From Paraburkholderia ferrariae NBRC 106233 (GTDB lineage Bacteria > Pseudomonadota > Gammaproteobacteria > Burkholderiales > Burkholderiaceae): a DNA stretch of 64,000 bases. The stretch spans positions 62,001 to 126,000 of the forward strand of contig NZ_BAYB01000018.1 in the NCBI RefSeq assembly GCF_000685035.1. The letters are read 5' to 3'. Both the position numbers and the translations under genes were made by a program. Below, piece after piece: positions 1 through 8,666 of this stretch (the first letter of the stretch is position 1; each line of letters starts with the position of its first letter). The notes beneath the pieces are model-generated. The model was not told where the DNA came from. It saw only the letters and a program-made list of their open reading frames with translations, and did no database searches.

Positions 1-640
1 GAAGGCGGTATTTAGGCACCATCTTTTTCACGTGCCGCAGCACGAAGTTCAGCAGATGGCCCTTGAGGTTCGCGCCGTCGGCAAGCAGGTCGCCCAGCGC
101 GGTGACCACGATGTGTTTCACCTGGGTGCCCGGCAGCGCTTCTTCGAGCGTGCGCGCGAAGTTCTCGAACACGACGATGGCGCGCGCGCCGCTGTCCTTG
201 AGCTGATGCGCGAGCTCGCGCGGCGTGTAGAGCGGATTTACGTTGACGACCACGGCGCCGGCCTTGAGCGCGCCGAAGAGCGCAACCGGGTACTGGAAGG
301 TGTTCGGCAGCATGATCGCGACACGCTCGCCCGCCTGCACACCCATCCCCTGCAACCAGGCCGCGAAGGCCTCGGCCTTGCGTGCGAGTTCGCCATAGGT
401 GAGCGTCGAGCCGATGCTCACATAGGCCACGCGTTCGCTAAAGGTCGTCACGCATTCGTCGAAATACTCGACGATCGAAGCGTAGCGCGACACGTCGATC
501 TCGTGCGGCACGCCCGGTGGGTAGGACGCGTACCAGATGCCGTCGGTTTCGGGCGTACCGGCTTCGGGCATACCGGCTTCGGGCGTACCGGCTACGGGCA
601 TGAGCGCGGACAAGGCCGCGCTTTGGGGTTGGGCTGCCAT
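1..640 (-). CDS. fadD: Long-chain acyl-CoA synthetase (FadD-like), N-terminal part, cut by window edge
   Basis: Reading leftward from the ATG at 640, the frame stays open to the window edge (213 residues). The visible part resembles the N-terminal half of AMP-forming acyl-CoA ligases: a YGEL element, a GERVAIMLPNTFQYP stretch and KAGAVVVNVNPLYTPREL are typical of FadD. These enzymes activate fatty acids to acyl-CoA through an acyl-adenylate at the inner membrane. The catalytic P-loop and C-terminal domain lie outside the window. Odd feature: residues 15-33 before the conserved fold are an imperfect pentapeptide repeat (PVAGT, PEAGM, PEAGT, PETD). It lies 113 bp after the end of the hydrolase gene and on the same strand, so it may be the last gene of that operon or have its own promoter. 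Confidence 0.85.
   Translation of the reverse strand, partial: MAAQPQSAALSALMPVAGTPEAGMPEAGTPETDGIWYASYPPGVPHEIDVSRYASIVEYFDECVTTFSERVAYVSIGSTLTYGELARKAEAFAAWLQGMGVQAGERVAIMLPNTFQYPVALFGALKAGAVVVNVNPLYTPRELAHQLKDSGARAIVVFENFARTLEEALPGTQVKHIVVTALGDLLADGANLKGHLLNFVLRHVKKMVPKYRL
549..601. repeat. 15-bp imperfect tandem repeat inside the fadD-like gene
   Basis: Three adjacent copies of GGGCGTACCGGCTTC, with variants CATACC and GGCTAC, run through this stretch of the + strand. On the coding strand they give the PEAGT/PEAGM repeat near the protein N-terminus. The copy number keeps frame because the unit is 15 bp. Confidence 0.75.
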
Positions 641-753
641 GCTTTGTCTCCGTTTTTTTGTGGGCGATACGTGCGCTACCTCCACAATAGCAAGGCAATC
701 TTGTCTTGACATTTAGGTCTACCGAGCAGTTGCTCTAGTGCGTGCAATACACG

Positions 754-1800
754 CTACGCATGCCGGCGCGGGGCCTGAACGGCTTCGGGCACCCCGGCGT
801 CGGCCGTCTCGCGAGCGCCGTCCGCCCCGCGCACCGTCGCGCCCGCCACCACGGCCTGCAGCCACGCGGCCGTCGCCTGCGGCGCGGTAACGGGCAGCAT
901 ATGGCCGCCCTCCACCACCTTCAGTGCGACGCGCTTCGAGCGCCGCCGCAGCGCGTCGCCGTGGCGGACCCAGTTGAGCACGACGTCGCCGCGGCCGAAC
1001 AGCACGTCGGTGTCCACTTCCAGTTGCGCATAGCGCTGCTCCATGTCGGCGAGGTCGCCGGTTCCTTCGATGGCGACGAGGTCCTCCGATGCGCCGAGAA
1101 ACCCCTGGGGCCGCAGGCTCAGCATGCCGCCGCCGCGCTGCGGAAAGTCGGCCGGCACGGCCTCGGGCGCGAAGACCTGCCTGAGCACGGTTGCGCTGGT
1201 GGCGAGCGCAACGGGCGTGGCCAGCGTGCGCGCCACGATGCGCCGCACGAGCGCCGAGCGGATCACGAGCGCGCGAAACGCCTTCGGCACTTCGGTCTGT
1301 ACGTGCGTGAGCGGCGCGATCAGCGCGAGCCGCGACACCGTCTGCGGATGATTGAGCGCGACGGCAAGCGCCACCGCGCCGCCCAGCGAGTGCCCCACCA
1401 GTACGGGTTTTTCGAGCTTGAGCGCCTGGAAGACGCGCACGACGGTCTGCGCCTGGGCATAGAGATTCGCCGGGGATTGCGGGCCGCGCGTGGAATAGCC
1501 GGTGCCGGGGCGGTCGATCAGGATCACGCGGTGCCGGCGCGCAAGCGCTTCGATCGGCAGGTAGGCGAAGTTGCGCATCTGCCCGGCCAGCCCATGGACG
1601 AACACGATGGGCGGTCCTTCGCCGCGCTCGACATAGTGAATGCGGTCGTCGCCGATCTCGATGAGCTGGCCGTCCATCGGCACGGCCTGTTCGATGCGGC
1701 GCGCCGTGCGCCGCGAGAAGACGGCGAGGCCCGCGCCGGCGAGGGCCAGGGCCGCCGCGGCTGCGGCGACGGTGAGAGAAAGCGTTGCGATGTCGTGCAC
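754..1800 (-). CDS. Alpha/beta-fold hydrolase (serine type)
   Basis: 348 residues. An N-terminal hydrophobic stretch (about residues 7-28) suggests a membrane anchor or uncleaved signal. The alpha/beta-hydrolase core follows: oxyanion HGLAG at 69-73, nucleophile elbow GHSLGG at 136-141 (Ser138) and a likely catalytic His near 300 in EGGHML. Probable role is an esterase or lipase on a hydrophobic substrate; the substrate is not readable from sequence. It is the last gene of the leftward operon that starts with the monooxygenase, 81 bp after the second hydrolase, and may hydrolyse the ester formed by that enzyme. This role is inference from gene order. Confidence 0.85.
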   Translation of the reverse strand: MHDIATLSLTVAAAAAALALAGAGLAVFSRRTARRIEQAVPMDGQLIEIGDDRIHYVERGEGPPIVFVHGLAGQMRNFAYLPIEALARRHRVILIDRPGTGYSTRGPQSPANLYAQAQTVVRVFQALKLEKPVLVGHSLGGAVALAVALNHPQTVSRLALIAPLTHVQTEVPKAFRALVIRSALVRRIVARTLATPVALATSATVLRQVFAPEAVPADFPQRGGGMLSLRPQGFLGASEDLVAIEGTGDLADMEQRYAQLEVDTDVLFGRGDVVLNWVRHGDALRRRSKRVALKVVEGGHMLPVTAPQATAAWLQAVVAGATVRGADGARETADAGVPEAVQAPRRHA

Positions 1801-1881
1801 CGGCTGACCTCTTGATGTTGGAGTGGGTCGAGGATGGGTGTGGGGTATAGGGTGCCCCGTGTCTCTTCGTCGGGTTGTCTC

Positions 1882-2829
1882 TCAGGTCCCTTCGGGCAAA
1901 GCATGGGCCGCCGCGGGCGCGGCGGCCGGTATGGCGGGCGGGGGCGATTCGCGCGCTACCCAGGCGGCAAAGCTGTCGATGCGCGCGGCGATGAGCGGCG
2001 CATCGCGCACCACGGTCCAGTGCGTCGATCCGATGACCTCGCGCCGGTAGCGTCCCAGCCACCGGTCGAGTCCTTCGGAGAGCGCGGGCGTGACGTAGCG
2101 GTCGAAACGCGGCACGAGGAACTGCACCGGTATGCGGGTGCTGCGCTCGCGCGGCTTGCGCGCGCGGGCGAGAAAGTTCGCGCGATACAGCTTCAACCCA
2201 TTGAGGCTGTTGCGCAACTGGTGCGGATCGCGCGGCGCGCGCACGCGCTCGGTTTTCCAGAGCCACCATGGCCATAGCCGCGCGCCGCCCGCGCGCCAGA
2301 CGAACTCGGGCACGAGCGGCAGATGGAAGAACGCGATGTACCACGACTTCAGCGTCTGGCGCAGGTCGAGCGGAGCGCGAAACACATGATCGAGGCATGG
2401 CCCCGAGATCGACGTGTACGACGCGATCCGCGTCGCATAAGCCGGCTCGGTGACGGCTTCCCAGCTCTGGATCGACCCCCAGTCGTGGCCCACCAGATGG
2501 AACGGCTGTGCGCCGCAGGTCGCGTCGGCGACCGCCATCAGATCGCGGGCGAGTTGCGCGAGACGGTAGGCGGCGCGCCCGCGCGGCGCTTGCGAAGCGC
2601 CGGCGCCGCGCACGTCGTAGGCGATCACGCGGTAGCGCGCATTCAGCTCGCGGCGCAGCAGCTCCCACACGGCCGCCGAGTCGGGATAGCCGTGCACGAG
2701 GATCACGGGCGGTGCGTCGATGGGGCCGCTCGCATAGACCGCGAGCCGCGCATCGCCGGACTGCACCGTGAAGGTCTCGCGCGCAGCTTCGCGCGCTGCT
2801 TCGGCCGTGGGGCGCATGGCGTCGCTCAC
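1882..2829 (-). CDS. Alpha/beta hydrolase, epoxide-hydrolase-like (Asp nucleophile)
   Basis: 315 residues if started at the GTG at 2829, whose bases overlap the TGA of the upstream gene (GTGA), a translationally coupled arrangement. An ATG four codons later (2817) is the alternative. A longer frame upstream is only the shadow of the preceding gene. The core has HGYPD (46-50) and GHDWGS at 114-119, so the nucleophile is Asp116 as in epoxide hydrolases and haloalkane dehalogenases, not Ser. A C-terminal HWTVVRDAP segment supplies the likely His. Third hydrolytic function in this operon; substrate unknown. Confidence 0.85.
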   Translation of the reverse strand: MSDAMRPTAEAAREAARETFTVQSGDARLAVYASGPIDAPPVILVHGYPDSAAVWELLRRELNARYRVIAYDVRGAGASQAPRGRAAYRLAQLARDLMAVADATCGAQPFHLVGHDWGSIQSWEAVTEPAYATRIASYTSISGPCLDHVFRAPLDLRQTLKSWYIAFFHLPLVPEFVWRAGGARLWPWWLWKTERVRAPRDPHQLRNSLNGLKLYRANFLARARKPRERSTRIPVQFLVPRFDRYVTPALSEGLDRWLGRYRREVIGSTHWTVVRDAPLIAARIDSFAAWVARESPPPAIPAAAPAAAHALPEGT

Positions 2830-3725
2830 GCGGGCTTCGCGTTCGTGCGCGGATGCAGCGGCACGCGGCGCGGTGCGGCTTGCGCCGCATATTGCGAATT
2901 GGTCGCGTCGATCTGCTCGATCAGGCCGTCGAGGCGCGCGAGATGGCGCCGGTTGTCCTGATCCCACGGATGAAAGCTGGGCTTGAAAAACCGGAGCCAT
3001 TCGAGCGCGATGCCGGGGAACACGCCATGACGCGGACCATAGAGGAACTTGATGAGGCGCCACTTGCCCGTCACCTTGCCCTGGCAGCGGCCATGCGCGC
3101 GCATGAGCGCCGTGTGATAGTCGAACACGATGACCCAGAACAGCACCGTGGTCGCGAGCATGGTGCCCGTGCGCATCAGATAGCGTTTCAGGCCCGGCTT
3201 GACGGAGACGTTCCAGACGTCGAACGAGACGGACTTGTGTTCGGTTTCTTCGAGCGCGTGCCACAGCCACATCTGCTTGTAGCCTTCTACGGAGCCCCCC
3301 ATGTGGCGCTCCGTATCGGCGAGCAGCAGGTCGGCGAGCATGGCCGTGTAGTGTTCCAGCGCCACCGTCTGCGCGAGCTGCAGCGAAGGCGGCAGTACCT
3401 TGCGCGCGAAGTTCAGGATGGCCCACAGCCGCTTGTCGAGCTTGTGCGCGGGCAACCCCGCGGCCTGCAGCAGATCGTTGTATTCGATGTGCTCCCGGGT
3501 GTGCATCGCTTCCTGGCCGATGAAGCCCATCACCTGCTTCTTGAGATCCGGGTCCTGTATGCCGTCGCGGTAATGCCGCACGGAGTCCATGAAAAAGCGT
3601 TCGCCCGCTGGAAAGAGGAGCGAAAGCGCGTTGAAGAAGTGAGTGACTGCCACGCCCTCGGCGTGCCAGTCACAAGCCCGGTCGGGCGGTAGTGCGAAAC
3701 GTATGTCGCGCCGTATCGGCATCAT
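2826..3725 (-). CDS. Predicted metal-dependent hydrolase, PF10118 family
   Basis: 299 residues, all-alpha in appearance, with conserved Glu/His clusters (FIGQEAMHTREHIEYN, EETEHKSVSFDVW) that resemble diiron-type metal ligands. PF10118 proteins are called metal-dependent hydrolases, but their chemistry is poorly established; the E-x-x-H pattern would also fit a ferritin-like oxygenase. The start ATG overlaps the stop of the SDR gene by ATGA, and the stop overlaps the next GTG, so it is locked inside the operon by coupling on both sides. Confidence 0.8.
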   Translation of the reverse strand: MMPIRRDIRFALPPDRACDWHAEGVAVTHFFNALSLLFPAGERFFMDSVRHYRDGIQDPDLKKQVMGFIGQEAMHTREHIEYNDLLQAAGLPAHKLDKRLWAILNFARKVLPPSLQLAQTVALEHYTAMLADLLLADTERHMGGSVEGYKQMWLWHALEETEHKSVSFDVWNVSVKPGLKRYLMRTGTMLATTVLFWVIVFDYHTALMRAHGRCQGKVTGKWRLIKFLYGPRHGVFPGIALEWLRFFKPSFHPWDQDNRRHLARLDGLIEQIDATNSQYAAQAAPRRVPLHPRTNAKPA

Positions 3726-4714
3726 GCTGTTTCTCCCTGTCGGTCCGGAGCGAGTGCTTCAGCACCTGCCCCGGTTCCATGCAACGACTGTTGCGGTTTA
3801 TTGCCTGCCTCGTTATGCGTTGACGTGTGCGCGAAATCCGGTGCGCGCGCGCGGCCGGCGCTGCGCCGGGCCTTCGCGGCTTCGCGTTTCGCGCTCATGA
3901 CCACGAGCGCCTGGTAGGCCGCGGGCAGCGTGCGCGCGAGCCAGTCGGCGGCGCGCGCGTCGCGCCCGATCAGCACGCGCCGGCTGTTGCGGCGCACGCC
4001 GCGCAGGATGGCGCGTGCGGCGTCGTCGGCCGTCGTGATGAAGAACTTCTCGAAGTCGTCCTTGCCCTGCTGCTCGCTCGCCACCATGAAGCCGATCATG
4101 TTGGGCGAGATGCGGCTCGACTGGGCAATGTTGGTGTGGATGCCGCCCGGGTGGACACAGGTGGCCGAAACGCCGCACTGCATCATGTCGAGCTCCTGGC
4201 GCAGCGATTCGGTGAAGCCGCGCACCGCGTACTTGGTGGCGTTGTAGGCGCTCATGCCGGGCTGCGCGAAGATGCCGAAAATGCTCGACGTATTGACGAT
4301 ATGCCCTTCGCCCGCGGCCTTGAGGTAAGGCAGGAACGCCTTGGTCCCGTGCACCACGCCCCAGAAGTTGACGTTCATGATCCATTCGAGGTCGGCATAC
4401 GCCATGCCCTCGATCGTGCTGGAAAGCGCCACGCCCGCGTTGTTGAAGATGAGGTTCACGCGGCCGTGCGCGGCGGCGGTTTCGTCCGCGAAGGCCTGCA
4501 TTGCCTCGCGGTTCGCCACGTCGAACACGAACGTCGTTACCCGCACCCTGGGAGCGAGCGTGCGCACGATGCGCTCAGTTTCGGCAAGTCCCGTGGCGCT
4601 GCGGTCGGCGAGCGAGAGATGGCAGCCGGCTTCGGCGAGCTGGATCGCGAGCGCGCGGCCCATGCCCGATCCGGCGCCGGTGATGGCCGCGATCTTGTTG
4701 CTGAAATCCTTCAT
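3722..4714 (-). CDS. Short-chain dehydrogenase/reductase
   Basis: 330 residues. Classical SDR motifs are present: cofactor loop TGAGSGMG (12-19), NNAG (91-94), catalytic Ser near 143, Tyr157 and Lys161 in YNATK. The Asp after beta-2 (LADRSA) suggests NAD(H) preference. The last 45 residues are a low-complexity tail beyond the usual SDR length. The ATG at 4714 is preceded by AGGAAGACC; longer in-frame extension upstream is low-complexity read-through of the monooxygenase end. It likely oxidises an alcohol to the ketone that the neighbouring monooxygenase uses, or the reverse. Confidence 0.9.
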   Translation of the reverse strand: MKDFSNKIAAITGAGSGMGRALAIQLAEAGCHLSLADRSATGLAETERIVRTLAPRVRVTTFVFDVANREAMQAFADETAAAHGRVNLIFNNAGVALSSTIEGMAYADLEWIMNVNFWGVVHGTKAFLPYLKAAGEGHIVNTSSIFGIFAQPGMSAYNATKYAVRGFTESLRQELDMMQCGVSATCVHPGGIHTNIAQSSRISPNMIGFMVASEQQGKDDFEKFFITTADDAARAILRGVRRNSRRVLIGRDARAADWLARTLPAAYQALVVMSAKREAAKARRSAGRARAPDFAHTSTHNEAGNKPQQSLHGTGAGAEALAPDRQGETA

Positions 4715-4769
4715 GATCGGAGGTCTTCCTTTGGCTGATTTGGCTGATTTGGCTGATACACCCGCTCGT

Positions 4770-6359
4770 TCAGGCCGGTTCGATGGTGGAGGGTGCGGCG
4801 ACGGCGACCGGCGCCTGGGCATGCTCGGGCTGCCGCACGCGGTACACCTGGTAGTCGGCCAGCGAGAAGTGCGCGGTGGCCTGCCGGAAGCGCCACGTGA
4901 AGCCCGGCCACAGCGTGGTGTTCTTGCCGCTGCGCGGGTCCAGATACCAGCTCTTGCAGCCGCCCACCGACCAGATCGCCCGCTCGAGCTTCTTCTGGAT
5001 GCGTTCGTTGTAGCGCGCCTCCACATGCGGACGCACTTCGATCGCATCGGCGCGGTCGCGCTGCATGGCATCGAGCGCACCGAGGATGTATTCGATCTGC
5101 GACTCGATCATGAACACCATCGAGTTGTGACCCAGCCCGGTGTTCGGGCCCACGATCATGAAAAAGTTCGGATAACCAGGCAGTGCGGTGCCGAGGTAGG
5201 CATGGGCGCCGTTGCGCCAGGTCTCGACGATATCCGCGCCGCCGCGGCCCACCACCGTGCCGGGCGGGAATGGATCGGCCACCTGGAAGCCGGTGCCGTA
5301 AATCAGGCAGTCCACTTCGTGGTGCACGCCGTCGGCCGTGACGACGCCGCTGGCGTTCACGCGCTCGATGGGGGCCGTCACGACACTCACGTTCTTGCGC
5401 GAGAGCGCCGGGTAGTAGTCGTTCGAAATCAGCACGCGCTTGCAGCCGATGGTGTAGTCGGGCGTGACCGCCGCACGCAATGCCGGGTCGGGCACCTGGT
5501 GGCGGATATGGCGCAGCGCGAGCTTCTGCACGTTCTTCATGAGCGACGGATGGATCGCGAAGCCGAGCACGCGCGATTCGAGCATCCAGTAGAGGCCGGC
5601 GCGCGCGAGCTTCTGCGTGGAGGGCAGAGCGCGGAACATCCACTGCTCGAACTTCGAGAGCGCGCGATCGGGCTTGGGCATGATCCATGGCGGCGTGCGC
5701 TGGAAGAGCGCGAGCCGCGCCACGCGCGGCGCGATCTGCGGCACGAACTGGATCGCGCTCGCGCCCGTGCCGATCACGGCTACGCGCTTGCCTTCGAGCG
5801 CATAGCCATGGTCCCAGTGCTGCGAGTGGAACGCCTTGCCCGCGAAGGTTTCGATGCCGGCTATGGCGGGCAGTGCCGCACGCGAAAGGCCGCCCATGCC
5901 GGAGATCAGCACGCGCGCGGCAAGCCGCTTGCCGTTGGCGAAGACGAGGCGCCAGCAATGCGCGGCTTCGTCGTAGGTGGCGCTCGTGAGTTCGTGTCCG
6001 AAGCGCAGATAGGGCGCGAGGCGAAAGCGCGCCACGCAGTGATCGAGGTATGCGCGGATTTCCGGCTGCGGTGCGAACATGCGCGTCCAGCGTGGATTGG
6101 GCGCGAAGGAGAACGAATAAACGTGCGATTGCACGTCGCAGGCGCAGCCGGGGTAGTGGTTGTCGCGCCAGGTGCCGCCCACGGTGTCGGCCTTCTCGAA
6201 CACGGCAAAGCGCGTGCGGCCGGTTTGCAGCAGGCGGATCGCCATGCCGAGGCCGGCAAAGCCGGTGCCGATGATGGCGATGTCGACGGCCTCCATGCCG
6301 ATGGTCCCGCCGAGGCGGTCGTCGCCGGCCGGGTCGAAAGACCGGGTGCGTGCGTTCAT
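4770..6359 (-). CDS. Flavin-containing Baeyer-Villiger-type monooxygenase
   Basis: 529 residues from the ATG at 6359. The fold has an FAD Rossmann loop GTGFAGLG (31-38), the type I BVMO fingerprint F-x-G-x3-H-x3-W (FAGKAFHSQHW, 172-182) directly before the NADPH Rossmann loop GTGASA (197-202). Such enzymes insert oxygen next to a ketone to give esters or lactones. An earlier ATG at 6383 is rejected because it falls in the predicted -10 element; the 6359 start has GGGAG upstream. It is the first gene of the leftward operon with SDR and hydrolases. Confidence 0.9.
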   Translation of the reverse strand: MNARTRSFDPAGDDRLGGTIGMEAVDIAIIGTGFAGLGMAIRLLQTGRTRFAVFEKADTVGGTWRDNHYPGCACDVQSHVYSFSFAPNPRWTRMFAPQPEIRAYLDHCVARFRLAPYLRFGHELTSATYDEAAHCWRLVFANGKRLAARVLISGMGGLSRAALPAIAGIETFAGKAFHSQHWDHGYALEGKRVAVIGTGASAIQFVPQIAPRVARLALFQRTPPWIMPKPDRALSKFEQWMFRALPSTQKLARAGLYWMLESRVLGFAIHPSLMKNVQKLALRHIRHQVPDPALRAAVTPDYTIGCKRVLISNDYYPALSRKNVSVVTAPIERVNASGVVTADGVHHEVDCLIYGTGFQVADPFPPGTVVGRGGADIVETWRNGAHAYLGTALPGYPNFFMIVGPNTGLGHNSMVFMIESQIEYILGALDAMQRDRADAIEVRPHVEARYNERIQKKLERAIWSVGGCKSWYLDPRSGKNTTLWPGFTWRFRQATAHFSLADYQVYRVRQPEHAQAPVAVAAPSTIEPA

Positions 6360-6382
6360 CCGGAGCGTCTCCCTATGGTTCA

Positions 6383-6411
6383 TTCTTAACTGTTACATTG
6401 ATGGATGTAAA
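6383..6411 (-). promoter_or_regulatory. MerR-type promoter/operator of the monooxygenase operon
   Basis: On the minus strand, a -35-like TTTACA (6411-6406) and a -10-like TAAGAA (6388-6383) are 17 bp apart. The inverted repeat TACAT-N6-ATGTA (6394-6409) fills the spacer. A palindrome between -35 and -10 is the usual geometry for MerR-family activators, and a MerR-family gene lies next to it. Binding itself is inferred. Confidence 0.55.
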
Positions 6412-6500
6412 CATAGGCGGATTTTGGCCGCTGCGCAAGCGTCTAGATGTGGCGCTCTAGGGGAGCGATCGGTCTGGGGAAAGCGTGCTGGAACGCGCCG

Positions 6501-6521
6501 AAGCCCCGTCTGGCGGGGCTT
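6501..6521. other. Stem-loop between the MerR-family gene and the monooxygenase operon
   Basis: AAGCCCCG, a 5-nt loop, then CGGGGCTT form a perfect 8-bp hairpin. It lies downstream of the MerR-family gene on the minus strand but lacks a T-run there, so it is at best a weak terminator. Confidence 0.4.
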
Positions 6522-6627
6522 TCGGGCATTCAGGGCAGCGGGGGATGTGTCCGGGCGCCCGGCGCAGGAGCGGGGAAGCCGCGGGAGATCGGCGGGGCAG
6601 CGCACCGGCGGCGCCGGTACGCTGCGT

Positions 6628-7575
6628 TCAGGACTTCGCGGCGCTCGTTTTGCGCGTGGTGCGAATGGGCTTGGCCGCAGGCCGCGGCGTCTTGCGCGGC
6701 GCCGCGCGCACGGCAGAGGCTTTTTTCGCGGGCGTCTTGCGCCCGGTGCCGGGTGTTTCTGCCGCCTTTGCCGCCTTCGGCTCGCGCGCCGCCTGGTCGC
6801 CCAGCTTCTTGTCGAGAATGGTCGCCACCCGGCCGCCCAGATAGGCGCTCGACTGCTCCTCCAGCGCGCGCAGGATCTCGTTCTCGACGAACACGGTGGC
6901 GAGCGGGCGCAGGCGCCAGATGGCATCGACCAGCGCGGGCATGTCGGTGGGCGGCGGCAGCGCGCCCGCGTCGTAGCGGTCCAGATGCCGCACGACCATC
7001 TCCACCAGCACCTGGGCAATGGCGTCGAAGTGCGGACGCGTTTGCTGCAGCACCTCCAGCAGGTCGCGCGCGGGGATGCCTTCGCGCACGGTGGCCGCGG
7101 CCGCGTCCAGCATGGCCGGATTGCGCGCGACGAACGAGAGGCCGCGGCGCTCCACCAGCCCGAGTTCCGAGAGGCGCGTGAGCTGGCCCGGCGCCTGCGG
7201 CCCGAACATCTTCACGAGCTGGCGGATCGAGTAGGTCTTGGGGCGCGCCGTGGTCCAGCGCCCGCCGATCGCGTTTTCGAGGCCGAGGATCGAGCGCAGG
7301 TCGCCGCCGTCGTCGATGGCCTTGATGAGATCCTGAATGTTCGAGAGCGTATAGCCGCGCGCGAGCAGGTGATTGATGAGCTTGAGCCGCGCGACGTGCG
7401 AGTCGTTGTAGATACCCACGCGCCCGCGCTTCTCGGGCGGCATGAGAAGGTCGCGGTCCTGGTAGGCGCGCACGTTGCGCACCGTGGTCGCGGCCACGCG
7501 CGCGAGTTCGTCGACCGTGTATTCGCTGTCGGCCGGCGTGGATTCGGCAGTGGAGAGTCTGGACGGTTTCGGCAT
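6628..7575 (-). CDS. MerR-family transcriptional regulator with lysine/alanine-rich tail
   Basis: 315 residues. The N-terminal MerR helix-turn-helix is clear (YTVDELARVAATTVRNVRAYQ, then the wing region and LINHLLARGYTLSNIQDLI). A middle effector domain of about 150 residues is not recognised. The last 50 residues (266-315) are rich in Ala, Lys, Arg and Pro with AAKAA and TPAKKA elements, like histone-H1-type tails found in some bacterial DNA-binding proteins such as AlgP. It sits upstream of the monooxygenase operon on the same strand, and a MerR-style promoter lies between them, so it probably controls that operon. Confidence 0.88.
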   Translation of the reverse strand: MPKPSRLSTAESTPADSEYTVDELARVAATTVRNVRAYQDRDLLMPPEKRGRVGIYNDSHVARLKLINHLLARGYTLSNIQDLIKAIDDGGDLRSILGLENAIGGRWTTARPKTYSIRQLVKMFGPQAPGQLTRLSELGLVERRGLSFVARNPAMLDAAAATVREGIPARDLLEVLQQTRPHFDAIAQVLVEMVVRHLDRYDAGALPPPTDMPALVDAIWRLRPLATVFVENEILRALEEQSSAYLGGRVATILDKKLGDQAAREPKAAKAAETPGTGRKTPAKKASAVRAAPRKTPRPAAKPIRTTRKTSAAKS

Positions 7576-7673
7576 GCGCCGATTTTAACGCGAGCCGAAG
7601 CAGCGGCGGCAGAACGTGGCGCGGCGCGAGCGTGCGCTCGCCCACGAACGCGCGGCGGATCATGGTCCGCCCA

Positions 7674-8498
7674 TCAGAACCGGTACGAAACGGCGAGGAA
7701 CGAAATGATCGGGTCTGCCGACAGTTTGGACTTGCTCACGGCGAGTTCGGTGCCGTCCGCGGCCTTCACGATCACCGAGGAGGTAGTCTTGAGCGGGATG
7801 TAGGTGATCGAGGCCACGAGCCCGAGGTGGGCCGTGATGTTGTATTCGGCGCCGGCATTGAACACCGGCTGCCACGAGGCCGAGGCCTTCGCGCTCACCT
7901 GCGTTTGTCCCGGCTTGCCGGCGCCGGCTGCCAGCACCGAGCCGAGATCGTTCTGCGTGGCCGAGACGAAGGCCGGATTGAGCTGGATGTCCGAGAACCA
8001 GTTGTACGACACGCCGAGGCCGAGGAATGGCCGGAACTTCGCATCGGCGTCGCGGAAGTAGTACTGGAAGATGAGCGCCGGGCTCCACTGGCGCACGCTC
8101 GTGACGATCGGATTCGTGCCCGGATCGCCCAGGTTCTGGCTGCCGAGCGCGCCCGCCGGCCCGGGCGGCTTGAGCGTGCCGTGGCCGTAGAGCTTGAAGG
8201 TCGGTGGAATGCCGGCCACCGACGACACCGCGATATGGTCGGTCAGGAAGTGGGTGAAGACGAGGCCCACGGTATCCGCGCGCGCCGTGGAGAGGCCGGT
8301 GCCTTGCGAGGTGAAGCTGTTGGGCAGCCGCAGCGGCGTGTTGATCGGCACGGGTGCGACGTTGGTCGTGAGCGGCGTGCTTGAATCCACCGGTGCGACG
8401 TGAAACCAGCCGAGCACGGCCACGTTGTCGCCCGCATGCTGCGCGTGGGCGCTCATCGAGAGCCCGGCGGTCAACGCCGCCATGACGATGCGTCTCAT
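7674..8498 (-). CDS. OmpW-family outer-membrane protein
   Basis: 274 residues. A signal peptide (about residues 1-19, ending AHA) is followed by a beta-rich protein with the OmpW pattern: FTHFLTDHIAVSSVAG, a proline-rich loop, FQYYFRD and FRPFLGLGVSYNWF, ending in Phe (SYRF) as required for outer-membrane assembly. The OmpW fold is an 8-stranded barrel that passes small hydrophobic molecules. The internal loop is longer than in E. coli OmpW (about 212 aa). It stands alone between the MerR-family gene and two DUF2957 lipoproteins. Confidence 0.88.
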   Translation of the reverse strand: MRRIVMAALTAGLSMSAHAQHAGDNVAVLGWFHVAPVDSSTPLTTNVAPVPINTPLRLPNSFTSQGTGLSTARADTVGLVFTHFLTDHIAVSSVAGIPPTFKLYGHGTLKPPGPAGALGSQNLGDPGTNPIVTSVRQWSPALIFQYYFRDADAKFRPFLGLGVSYNWFSDIQLNPAFVSATQNDLGSVLAAGAGKPGQTQVSAKASASWQPVFNAGAEYNITAHLGLVASITYIPLKTTSSVIVKAADGTELAVSKSKLSADPIISFLAVSYRF

Positions 8499-8666
8499 TT
8501 AGTCCTCCCAGGTTCGGGTGTCCCTGCCCGCGCGCGGCCTCCGGTTTGCTGCCGGATCGCCGGTCCTTGCGCGCCTTTCGGTACGGCTGCCGCATTGCGC
8601 GGCAGCCGTCGGGCGGTCACCTCGTTGGCACGGGCCCCCGGTCGGGCGGGGCCCAGTCAGCACTGC

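Noticed and set aside
6383..6383. Upstream ATG of the monooxygenase gene
   Set aside because: It coincides with the predicted -10 element and has no ribosome site; the ATG at 6359 does.
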